Assembly: GCA_026987055.1 (NCBI GenBank)
Contig: JALSNL010000396.1
Location: forward strand, 1-8,224
Origin: Melioribacteraceae bacterium
GTDB taxonomy: Bacteria; Bacteroidota; Ignavibacteria; Ignavibacteriales; Melioribacteraceae
DNA length: 8,224 nucleotides
Reading direction: 5' to 3'
Positions 1 through 6,692 of the stretch are shown here, piece by piece; positions within the stretch are counted from its first letter, which is position 1; the number at the start of each line of letters is the position of its first letter. Below the pieces are notes generated by a model, which was not told the origin of the DNA, did not search any database, and worked only from the letters and a program-made list of their open reading frames with translations. The translations under genes were made by a program, and so were the position numbers.

Positions 1-1610
1 TTATTCATTGTATTTAAGATTTCCAAACGTCCAACTTTAGCTTGTTTCAAAGCATTTTCCATAATTTCCAAAGAAAGACCTTGAATTTTTATATCCATTT
101 GGATTGCTGTTATTCCATTTGCGGAACCGGCAACCTTAAAATCCATATCGCCAAGATGATCTTCATTTCCGGAGATATCCGTAAGTATGGAATATTTATC
201 TCCTTCTGTTATAAGTCCCATTGCAATACCTGCAATTGCACATTTGGTTGGAACACCGCCATCCATTAAAGCTAATGAGCCGGCACATACTGTTGCCATA
301 GAAGATGAACCGTTTGATTCCAAAATATCCGAGTGGACTCTTATGGAATATGGGAAAACATCTTCGCCGGGAATAACAAATTTAAGTGCACGTTCGGCTA
401 AATTTCCATGCCCAATTTCTCTTCTACCGGTAAAACCAACTCTACCAACTTCACCAACACTAAACGGAGGGAAATTATAATGTAGAATAAATCGTTTTTT
501 ATATTCTTCATCCAAACCGTCAATAATTTGTTCATCCGATTTAGTACCCAAAGTTAAAGTTGTTAAACTTTGAGTTTCACCTCTGGTAAATAATGCAGAG
601 CCATGAGTTCTTGCTAACAAACCGTGTTCTATTGTAATAGGTCTGATTTGTGTTGTAATTCTTCCGTCAAGTCTTTTACCGTTTTCCAGAATTTGTTTAC
701 GCATTAATTCTTTTTCAATATCGTGTAAAATTCCTTTAATGGTTGCCTCTTGATCTTCATATTTTTCAGCCAAGGCTTCTAAAACGGAATTATTTAATTC
801 ACTATTTTTTTCGGCTCTTTCTTCTTTGCCCATTGTTGTATTTACCAATTCGGCATATTTATCATAAGCTAAGGCAAAAACATCTTTTTTCAATTCTTCA
901 TCAATAATAACTTCTTCTACAACATATTTTTCTCTACCGCATTCTTTTCGTAATTCATTTTGAATTTCTACAATTTTTTTAATTTCAACATGAGCTACTT
1001 TTAATGCTTCTAGTAAATCCTCTTCACTAGCTTCTTCTGCTTCTCCTTCAACCATAACAATAGAACTTTCAGTTCCGGCAATGGTAAGTTCCAAATCCGA
1101 TTTTTCAATTTGTTGCCTGGTTGGATTAACTATAAATTTCCCGTCCATTCTGCCAACTCTAACTTGTCCAACCGGTTCTAAAAACGGAATATCGGAGATT
1201 GTTAAAGCTGCGGAAGCACCTACTGCAGCAAGTACATCAGGGTCATTTTCTCCATCATAAGAATAAACAGTTGCAATAATTTGTGTTTCATTCTTAAATG
1301 TTGATGGAAACAGCGGTCTAATTGGTCTATCGATTAATCTTGAAGAAAGGATTTCTTTTTCTGTTGGTCTGGCTTCTCTTTTGAAAAAACCTCCGGGATA
1401 TTTTCCGGCGGCAAAAGCTTTTTCTCTATATTCAACAGAAAGCGGGAAAAAATCTATACCCTCTTTAGCTTTTTTAGACATTGTTACAACAACAAATACC
1501 ATCGTTTCGCCACTAGTAACCATTACTGCTGCGTTAGATTGTTTCGCATACCTTCCGTATTCAATCTTAATCATTTTGCCATCTATTTCTACTTCTTTTG
1601 TGTATATCAT
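1..1610 (-). CDS. pnp: Polyribonucleotide nucleotidyltransferase (PNPase), 3' end of gene outside window
   Basis: PNPase is a trimeric phosphorolytic 3'-to-5' exoribonuclease that releases nucleoside diphosphates and takes part in mRNA decay. The reading frame is open from ATG at 1610 to the window edge, giving 536 whole codons of a protein that is usually about 700 residues. The first RNase PH-like domain carries FFPLSVEYREK (54-64) and SRLIDRPIRPLF (90-101). A helical linker follows at about 150-230. The second RNase PH domain has FTRGETQ (341-347), the phosphate-binding SNGSSSM (432-438) and EDHLGDMDFK (483-492). D484, D490 and K492 of that motif match the catalytic D486, D492 and K494 of the E. 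coli enzyme. The KH and S1 domains lie beyond the window. The start is supported by AGAGGA six bases upstream and by alignment with the family N-terminus. The gene follows rpsO by 15 nt, a pairing seen in many bacteria. The identification is very secure. Confidence 0.98.
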   Translation of the reverse strand, partial: MIYTKEVEIDGKMIKIEYGRYAKQSNAAVMVTSGETMVFVVVTMSKKAKEGIDFFPLSVEYREKAFAAGKYPGGFFKREARPTEKEILSSRLIDRPIRPLFPSTFKNETQIIATVYSYDGENDPDVLAAVGASAALTISDIPFLEPVGQVRVGRMDGKFIVNPTRQQIEKSDLELTIAGTESSIVMVEGEAEEASEEDLLEALKVAHVEIKKIVEIQNELRKECGREKYVVEEVIIDEELKKDVFALAYDKYAELVNTTMGKEERAEKNSELNNSVLEALAEKYEDQEATIKGILHDIEKELMRKQILENGKRLDGRITTQIRPITIEHGLLARTHGSALFTRGETQSLTTLTLGTKSDEQIIDGLDEEYKKRFILHYNFPPFSVGEVGRVGFTGRREIGHGNLAERALKFVIPGEDVFPYSIRVHSDILESNGSSSMATVCAGSLALMDGGVPTKCAIAGIAMGLITEGDKYSILTDISGNEDHLGDMDFKVAGSANGITAIQMDIKIQGLSLEIMENALKQAKVGRLEILNTMN

Positions 1611-1616
1611 TCAATT

Positions 1617-1622
1617 TCCTCT
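1617..1622 (-). promoter_or_regulatory. Ribosome binding site of pnp
   Basis: AGAGGA lies six bases before the pnp ATG, inside the 15-nt gap after the rpsO stop. The rpsO stop is doubled (TAA TAA), and the second TAA almost touches this site. The position supports the ATG at 1610 as the pnp start. Confidence 0.6.
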
Positions 1623-1625
1623 TTA

Positions 1626-1895
1626 TTATTTTCTTATTTTAAGCTCTTTAATTATAGTTCTATATCTTTCAACATCTTTTGCTTTCATGTAATCTAAAAG
1701 TCTTCTTCTTTTACCAACCATTTGCATTAAACCTCTTCTGGAAGCATGATCTTTTTTATGTTCGGAAAAATGATTTCTTAAATCGTTAATTCTTGCTGTT
1801 AAAATTGCAACTTGAACTTCGGCTTTTCCACTGTTTTGGGAATTACCGCCAAATTTTTCAATAAGTTCTTGTTTCATTTCTTTTGTTACAGACAT
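1626..1895 (-). CDS. rpsO: 30S ribosomal protein S15
   Basis: S15 is a primary binder of the 16S rRNA central domain (helices 20-22) and helps nucleate assembly of the 30S platform. The product is 89 residues, the usual length for the family. It carries the conserved core: [14 protein letters not shown] at about 26-39, a histidine pair with spaced H42 and H46, [10 protein letters not shown] (47-56), and [11 protein letters not shown] (60-70). It ends in the basic helix IIKELKIRK. The ATG is preceded by a good AAGGAG at seven bases. It sits between ribF, 51 nt upstream, and pnp, 15 nt downstream. S15 represses its own synthesis through mRNA leader structures in several unrelated bacteria. The short leader here has a hairpin that could serve this purpose, but that is inference. 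Confidence 0.98.
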   Translation of the reverse strand: MSVTKEMKQELIEKFGGNSQNSGKAEVQVAILTARINDLRNHFSEHKKDHASRRGLMQMVGKRRRLLDYMKAKDVERYRTIIKELKIRK

Positions 1896-1902
1896 TATGT
1901 TA

Positions 1903-1908
1903 CTCCTT
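1903..1908 (-). promoter_or_regulatory. Strong ribosome binding site of rpsO
   Basis: AAGGAG stands seven bases before the rpsO ATG and fixes that start. It is among the best Shine-Dalgarno sites in the window, as expected for a ribosomal protein gene. Its GGAGT (1902-1906) is exactly complementary to ACTCC at 1943-1947, just upstream in the same leader. The site could therefore be masked by pairing. Confidence 0.75.
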
Positions 1909-1925
1909 TATTATATTATACGATG

Positions 1926-1949
1926 TAACCCCAGAAATTACCGGAGTTA
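1926..1949 (-). promoter_or_regulatory. RNA hairpin in the ribF-rpsO junction
   Basis: On the transcribed strand TAACTCCGG pairs with CTGGGGTTA across a six-base loop, TAATTT. This gives nine consecutive pairs, two of them G-U wobbles. The stem begins exactly on the ribF stop codon TAA. No run of T follows, so it does not look like an intrinsic terminator. It could be a processing or stability element, a translational coupling device, or part of an S15 autoregulatory site. The pairing is seen in the sequence; any role is inferred. Confidence 0.4.
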
Positions 1950-2879
1950 ATTATTTAAAATTTCTTTAACTTTTTTTATATCTTTTTTTATTTGTGTTAT
2001 CAGTTCATTTTTAGAATCAAACTTTATTTCGTCTCTTAATCTTTTAACAAACTCTATTGAAATTTCTTTTCCGTAAATATTTTCATTAAAATCAAGAATA
2101 TGTACTTCGGCAATCGGTTCAATTCTATTGTTAAATGTTGGTCTTAAACCAATATTTAAAATTCCGAAATATTTTTGATTATTCAAATATACCTTTACAA
2201 AATATACACCATTTTGCGGCAATAATTTGTTCGGGTCACTCAATTCAATATTAGCTGTAGGAAAACCCAAGGTCCTACCTCTTTTAGAACCTTCTACCAC
2301 TGTTCCATTTAATTTATAATTTCTTCCTAAAAGTGTATTTGCCAATTCTAAATTTCCGTTTAAAAGTGCATCTCTAATTTTTGTACTGCTTACAACCATA
2401 CCATTTACTTCTTGAGGATTTACAATTGTAATATCTATATTATTTTCTTTTGCCAATTCCATCAAATTTGTTTTATCTCCGGCTCTATCTTTACCAAATT
2501 TATGGTCGTATCCAATTATTATATGTTTTGCTTTGTTTTGTTTTATTATTGTTTCCGTTAAAAATTCTTGATACGTTTTTTTTGAAAATTCCTTTGTAAA
2601 CTTAATTATATATAATTTATCAACATCCAAGTTTTTTATTAACTCTTTTTTTTCTTCTAATGTTGTTAGAAGAAAAACACCGTTTCCCTTATTTACTACT
2701 GTTCTCGGGTGTGGTGAAAAAGTTATAATTACGCTTTCGCATTTTAGTTCTTTTGCTTTTGCTTTCAGTTTTTCAATTATTACTTTGTGCCCTATATGAA
2801 CACCATCAAAAGTACCAATTGTAACAACACTATCTTTGGCTTTATTATCTTTTTGAGTATCAAAAACAAATTTAGTCAT
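1947..2879 (-). CDS. ribF: Bifunctional riboflavin kinase / FMN adenylyltransferase (FAD synthetase)
   Basis: RibF phosphorylates riboflavin to FMN and then adenylates FMN to FAD in the cytoplasm. Its 310 residues match the usual length of the two-domain enzyme. The N-terminal nucleotidyltransferase domain has GTFDGVHIGH (22-31, the HIGH-type ATP site), TFSPHPR (53-59), GYDHKFGKDR (123-132) and VSSTKIR (163-169). The C-terminal kinase domain has GRTLGFPTAN (201-210), NGVY (223-226), and EVHILDF, in which E258 is the expected catalytic glutamate. All key motifs are intact. The ATG lies 18 nt after the truB stop. AAGGAAG overlaps that stop but is 14 bases from the ATG, which is long, so initiation may depend on coupling to truB. 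The two genes share a frame, separated by one TAA and six sense codons. The gene also ends on the stem of the rpsO leader hairpin. Confidence 0.97.
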   Translation of the reverse strand: MTKFVFDTQKDNKAKDSVVTIGTFDGVHIGHKVIIEKLKAKAKELKCESVIITFSPHPRTVVNKGNGVFLLTTLEEKKELIKNLDVDKLYIIKFTKEFSKKTYQEFLTETIIKQNKAKHIIIGYDHKFGKDRAGDKTNLMELAKENNIDITIVNPQEVNGMVVSSTKIRDALLNGNLELANTLLGRNYKLNGTVVEGSKRGRTLGFPTANIELSDPNKLLPQNGVYFVKVYLNNQKYFGILNIGLRPTFNNRIEPIAEVHILDFNENIYGKEISIEFVKRLRDEIKFDSKNELITQIKKDIKKVKEILNN

Positions 2880-2897
2880 AAAAATTACTGTCTTCCT

Positions 2898-3608
2898 TTA
2901 GCTTTCTTTTTTGCTTGTTGATACTTTTTTTTCTAACTCTTCTATTGTTAGTGCATCTTCTACTTTATAATTGCCTATTTGTGTTCTTCTTAGCTTTGTA
3001 AGATATCCGCCACAATTTAGTTTTTGCCCAAAATCATCGGCTATAACACGAATATATGTACCTTTGGAACATTCAATTTTAAAAGAAATATCCGGTAATT
3101 TTATTTTAGATATTTCAAAATTATAAATATTTACCGTTCTTGGTTCTCGTTTTATGTCAATACCTTTTCTAGCGTATTTATACAAAGCTTTGCCTTTATG
3201 CTTTAGGGCAGAATACATTGGAGGAATTTGTTTAATTTCTCCTAAAAATGTTTTCCTTACTTCTTCAATATCGGGTTCGGTTATATATTCATAACTCTTA
3301 ATTTCAGTTGGTTCTGTTTCCGAATCCATTGAAGGAGTTCTTTTTCCAACAGTAATTATACCCGTATAAGTTTTAGGCATATCTTGATATTTATATATCT
3401 CTTTGGTTTTTTTACCAAGAGCTACAATAAGCAATCCGGTTGCAGCCGGATCTAATGTTCCGGCATGTCCAACTTTTTTTATGTTAAATATTCTTCTAAT
3501 ATTGCTTACAACATTAAAAGAAGTTTTACCTTTTTCTTTATCTATTAATAGTACTCTACCTTCAGATAAATTTGAGAGATTAATATCACTCTTTTTTGTG
3601 ATTATCAT
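2898..3608 (-). CDS. truB: tRNA pseudouridine-55 synthase, short form without PUA domain
   Basis: TruB converts U55 of the T-loop of tRNAs to pseudouridine. The 236-residue product has LLIDKEKGKTSF (20-31) and the catalytic block GHAGTLDPAATG (47-58), where D53 is the nucleophilic aspartate. KTYTG (79-83) supplies the conserved tyrosine. PPMYSALKHKGKALY (129-143) and SKGTYIR (181-187) complete the fold. The C-terminal tail ends soon after GNYKVEDAL. There is therefore no room for the PUA domain found in the roughly 310-residue E. coli and Thermotoga proteins; short forms are known in other bacteria. The ATG at 3608 lies inside rbfA, giving a 23-nt overlap in another frame. No later ATG precedes the core motifs, so this start is preferred. 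Only a weak GAG-type site precedes it, which suggests translational coupling to rbfA. Confidence 0.97.
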   Translation of the reverse strand: MIITKKSDINLSNLSEGRVLLIDKEKGKTSFNVVSNIRRIFNIKKVGHAGTLDPAATGLLIVALGKKTKEIYKYQDMPKTYTGIITVGKRTPSMDSETEPTEIKSYEYITEPDIEEVRKTFLGEIKQIPPMYSALKHKGKALYKYARKGIDIKREPRTVNIYNFEISKIKLPDISFKIECSKGTYIRVIADDFGQKLNCGGYLTKLRRTQIGNYKVEDALTIEELEKKVSTSKKES

Positions 3609-3939
3609 CTTTTATACTCTCAAAAATTTTATCTATTTTTTCTATATAATCAAAAGTATCATCAATAAAAAATTTAAGTTCGGGGGTACTTCTTAAAGTA
3701 ATTCTATGAGCAAGTTCACTTCTTATAAGACCTTTCATACTTTCGATATGTTCTAAAGCATATTCCCGTTTTTCTTTTTGATAAACTGAAATATACACTT
3801 TGGCTATTTTAAGATCAGGGGTAACTTTAACATCTGTAATTGTTACCAATCCTAATTCAGGATCACGAATTTTTTCTAAAAAAATAGCGCCTAATGTTTC
3901 TTGAATTAAACTTGCAACTTTTTTTTGTCGTACTGACAT
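3586..3939 (-). CDS. rbfA: 30S ribosome-binding factor A
   Basis: RbfA is a small KH-fold protein that binds the immature 30S subunit near the 16S rRNA neck and helps the 5' end of 16S rRNA mature. The product is 117 residues, a normal length. Family features include KIRDPELGLVTITDVKVT (23-40), DLKIAKVYIS (42-51), and the C-terminal pattern LRSTPELKFFIDD (82-94). The ATG overlaps the infB stop as TAATG, so the two share one base, and no strong Shine-Dalgarno precedes it. Ribosomes ending infB probably restart here. Codons 5-7 contain a run of eight A residues. The last 23 bases overlap the start of truB. The acidic and basic tail (SIKDDNHKKE) lies beyond the conserved fold. Confidence 0.96.
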   Translation of the reverse strand: MSVRQKKVASLIQETLGAIFLEKIRDPELGLVTITDVKVTPDLKIAKVYISVYQKEKREYALEHIESMKGLIRSELAHRITLRSTPELKFFIDDTFDYIEKIDKIFESIKDDNHKKE

Positions 3940-6674
3940 TATAACTCTAGTTTCTTTTTAGTTTCAATTATTTCATAAGCCTCAATAACATCGCCTTCTT
4001 TTATATCGTTAAAATTAGCAATATTTAACCCGCATTCATAACCGGCATCAACCTCTTTTACATCATCTTTAAATCGTTTCAGCGAAGCTAATTCTCCTTC
4101 GTAAATTACTATTCCATTTCTAAACAATCTAATCTTATTATTTCTTGTAATTTTACCATCTTGAACGTAGCAACCGGCAACAGTTCCAACTTTAGGAACT
4201 TTAAAAGTTTCTCTAACTTCTACGGTTGCAACAAGTTTTTCACTAAGAACCGGAGCAAGCATTCCTTCAAGAGCAGATTTAATTTCATTAACAACATCGT
4301 AAATAATGTTATATAATCTAATATCTACTTTTTCTTTTTCCGCTAATTTACGGGCAGCAAGATGTGGTCTAACATGAAAACCAACAATTATAGCATTTGA
4401 AGCGGCAGCAAGAATAACATCACCTTCGGAAATTGCACCAACTCCTTTATGAATTACTTGTACTCTAACTTCATCATTAGAGAGTTTCATTAACGAATCC
4501 GATAAAGCTCCAACGGAACCATCAACATCACCTTTTACAATTATCGGAAGATCTTTTATTTCACCTTTACCTATTCTGCTGGCAATTTCATCCAAAGTAA
4601 CCATATGAACTTGTCTTTGTGTTTGTTCTCTGTGTAACTGCTTACGTTTAGTTGCAACTTCTCTGGCTTCTCTTTCTGATTTAACAACCACAAAAGTATC
4701 ACCGGCTTGAGGAGCTCCTTCAAAGCCTAGTACAACTGCAGGATATGAAGGACCTGCTTCTTTAATTTTTTTATTTCTTTCGTTAAACATAGCTCTTACT
4801 TTACCTTGGAAATCTCCGGCAACAAAAGGATCGCCTATTTTTAAGGTACCTTTCTGAACCAATATTGTTGATGTAATTCCTCGCCCTTTATCAAGTTGTG
4901 TTTCAATTACAACTCCCCTTGCTTTTCTATCATAATTTGCTTTCAGTTCAAGCAATTCTGCTTCCAACATAATTTTTTCGAGCAATAAATCAATTCCCAA
5001 TCCGGTTTTAGCAGATATTTCCACACTTTGGTATTTACCGCCCCAATCTTCAACCAGAACATTTCTATCGGCTAATTGTTGTTTTATTTTATCACTATTA
5101 GCCCCGGGTTTATCAATTTTATTTATAGCAATAATTATTGGCACTCCGGCAGCCAGAGAGTGATTAAGAGCTTCAACAGTTTGAGGCATTACAGCATCAT
5201 CGGCAGCAACAATAAGTACAACTATATCCGTTACACTTGCACCTCTGGCTCTCATAGCGGTAAATGCTTCGTGACCGGGAGTATCAAGAAAGGTAATTAA
5301 CTTATTATCCTCTAATTGTACTTGGTAAGCACCTATATGTTGTGTAATTCCACCTGATTCACCGGCAACAACATTTTCTTTCCGGATATAATCTAATAAC
5401 GAAGTTTTACCATGATCTACATGACCCATAATTGTAACAACAGGCGGACGCGGTTTTAATGTTTCTTCAGGATCTTCGGAATCCAGCAATGCTTCGGAAG
5501 TGTATTCTTCTTCAAATTCAACTTCAAAACCAAAATCTTCTGCAATTAAAGAAATTGTATCAACATCCAATCTTTGATTTATAGAAACCATTAAACCAAG
5601 TAACATACATTTTGAAATAACTTCACTAACGGAAACACCCATTAGATTAGCAAGTTCATTGACAGCAATAAACTCTGTAACTTTAATTTTAGTATTCTTT
5701 TCAACTTGCTTTTGTTCTTCAATAGTTTCAAGTATTTCTTTTTTCTCTTTTCTTTTTTTCTTTCTAACGGAAGCTCTTCCTCCAAAACCGGGTTCGGCAC
5801 CCAACAATGTTCTTTTAATAGTAGCTTCAACTTCTCTTTTATCAATTACAAATTTTTTGCTCTTTTTCTTTTTCTTAGATCTAATTGCTTCTTCGTTTAC
5901 TTCTATTGCTCTTGATTTATTTTTTGCCTTTAGAACTTTTTTCTTTTTCTTACTTGATGATTCACCACTTTGAGCAGTCCCTTGTGGCGTATCCTTTTTC
6001 ACATCTTTTTTATTTGATGTTTTAGTTTCTTTTTTCTTAGTATGTTTTTTCTGTTTCTTAAGATCTATTTTTCCAACAATTTTTAAGCCTTTATTGTTTT
6101 TTTGAATCTCCAATTCGGCATCAGTTTTGAATATAGTTGGCTCTACCGGTTCCTTTTTATCTTCTATTATTTCCGGTTTTTCAACTTCCTTTATGTTTTC
6201 TTCTTCGGGAAAATCTTTAACAGGTTCTTCTTCTATTTTTTCATCAACTTCTTCTACTGCCGGAGCATCATTTCCCTCTATTCTCTCTACCGGTTCTGTT
6301 TCCACGTCTTTAGTATCTTCAGTTAGAACTTCTTCAGTTTCATCCTCGCTTACAGGTTCTGTTTCTTCAACTTCTTTCGGTGCTTCTGTTTCAACAGCCT
6401 CCGGTTCATTGCCCGTTTCTTCTATTTCTTCTTCTTCTTTGCCTATACTTTTTTGGAATTCAGATATTTTTTTATAGTGCTTTTCAGATTTTTCAATATC
6501 TTTTTTAAAATGTCCTTTAACTTCTTCCATCATCTCTTCTGTAAGAGGAGACATATGAGATTTTACTTTATAACCTTTTTCCTTTAATAATTCCAGAATA
6601 GATTCCGTAGAAAGATTATACATAGAAGCAAATTTATAAATTCTTATTTTTTTTGTTTTTTTAGCATCCGCCAT
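3939..6674 (-). CDS. infB: Translation initiation factor IF-2
   Basis: IF2 is the GTPase that brings fMet-tRNA to the 30S subunit and promotes 50S joining. The product has 911 residues. An N-terminal IF2_N helical module (about 8-55, IYKFASMYNLSTESILELLK) is followed by a Glu-rich stretch (about 70-190) and a Lys-rich stretch (about 196-320). A second IF2_N module covers about 330-395. The G domain has GHVDHGKT (417-424), GGIT (441-444), DTPGH (464-468), NKID (518-521) and SAKTG (554-558), all intact. Domains II to IV follow, ending in the fMet-tRNA-binding barrel with GYECG (878-882) and KEGDVIE near the end. The ATG is 18 nt after nusA with no recognisable Shine-Dalgarno. The first codons are very A-rich, which may help initiation. 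The N-terminal length varies greatly between bacteria, so the charged linker is unusual only in detail. Confidence 0.98.
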   Translation of the reverse strand: MADAKKTKKIRIYKFASMYNLSTESILELLKEKGYKVKSHMSPLTEEMMEEVKGHFKKDIEKSEKHYKKISEFQKSIGKEEEEIEETGNEPEAVETEAPKEVEETEPVSEDETEEVLTEDTKDVETEPVERIEGNDAPAVEEVDEKIEEEPVKDFPEEENIKEVEKPEIIEDKKEPVEPTIFKTDAELEIQKNNKGLKIVGKIDLKKQKKHTKKKETKTSNKKDVKKDTPQGTAQSGESSSKKKKKVLKAKNKSRAIEVNEEAIRSKKKKKSKKFVIDKREVEATIKRTLLGAEPGFGGRASVRKKKRKEKKEILETIEEQKQVEKNTKIKVTEFIAVNELANLMGVSVSEVISKCMLLGLMVSINQRLDVDTISLIAEDFGFEVEFEEEYTSEALLDSEDPEETLKPRPPVVTIMGHVDHGKTSLLDYIRKENVVAGESGGITQHIGAYQVQLEDNKLITFLDTPGHEAFTAMRARGASVTDIVVLIVAADDAVMPQTVEALNHSLAAGVPIIIAINKIDKPGANSDKIKQQLADRNVLVEDWGGKYQSVEISAKTGLGIDLLLEKIMLEAELLELKANYDRKARGVVIETQLDKGRGITSTILVQKGTLKIGDPFVAGDFQGKVRAMFNERNKKIKEAGPSYPAVVLGFEGAPQAGDTFVVVKSEREAREVATKRKQLHREQTQRQVHMVTLDEIASRIGKGEIKDLPIIVKGDVDGSVGALSDSLMKLSNDEVRVQVIHKGVGAISEGDVILAAASNAIIVGFHVRPHLAARKLAEKEKVDIRLYNIIYDVVNEIKSALEGMLAPVLSEKLVATVEVRETFKVPKVGTVAGCYVQDGKITRNNKIRLFRNGIVIYEGELASLKRFKDDVKEVDAGYECGLNIANFNDIKEGDVIEAYEIIETKKKLEL
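6105..6467 (-). other. Glu-rich low-complexity region of IF2 with degenerate EPV repeats
   Basis: This part of infB encodes residues 70-190, dominated by Glu with Val, Thr, Pro and Asp. EPV recurs at residues 106, 127, 150 and 175, a spacing of 21 to 25 residues. At the DNA level the plus strand has GGTTCTGTTTC at both 6292-6302 and 6355-6365, exactly 63 bases (21 codons) apart. The region is probably a disordered linker that has grown in part by small duplications. It is followed directly by a Lys-rich block (codons for residues 196-320, bases 6089-5715), so the linker is sharply divided by charge. Confidence 0.6.
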
Positions 6675-6692
6675 AATTTATACCGTTAATTT

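Noticed and set aside
187..480. Open frame on the plus strand in the first 500 bases
   Set aside because: The minus strand here encodes the catalytic PNPase domain with GSSS and GDMDFK motifs, so this is a shadow.
1381..1692. Hydrophobic open frame on the plus strand that might pass for a membrane protein
   Set aside because: It lies opposite the start of pnp and the end of rpsO, both secure genes. The hydrophobicity comes from AT-rich antisense reading.
1926..1949. Hairpin after ribF as an intrinsic terminator
   Set aside because: No run of T follows the stem on the transcribed strand, and two G-U pairs weaken it. It is kept only as a possible regulatory structure.
3403..3696. Open frame on the plus strand opposite truB and rbfA
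   Set aside because: Both opposite genes are clear by motif; the frame has no recognisable domain or ribosome binding site.
5642..5845. Lys/Leu-rich open frame on the minus strand inside infB
   Set aside because: It is an out-of-frame reading of the Lys-rich linker of IF2 and lies entirely inside that gene.
6127..6477. Serine-rich open frame on the plus strand
   Set aside because: It is the antisense shadow of the Glu/Thr-rich linker of infB; Glu codons on one strand read as Ser or Phe on the other. It has no start signal or family resemblance.
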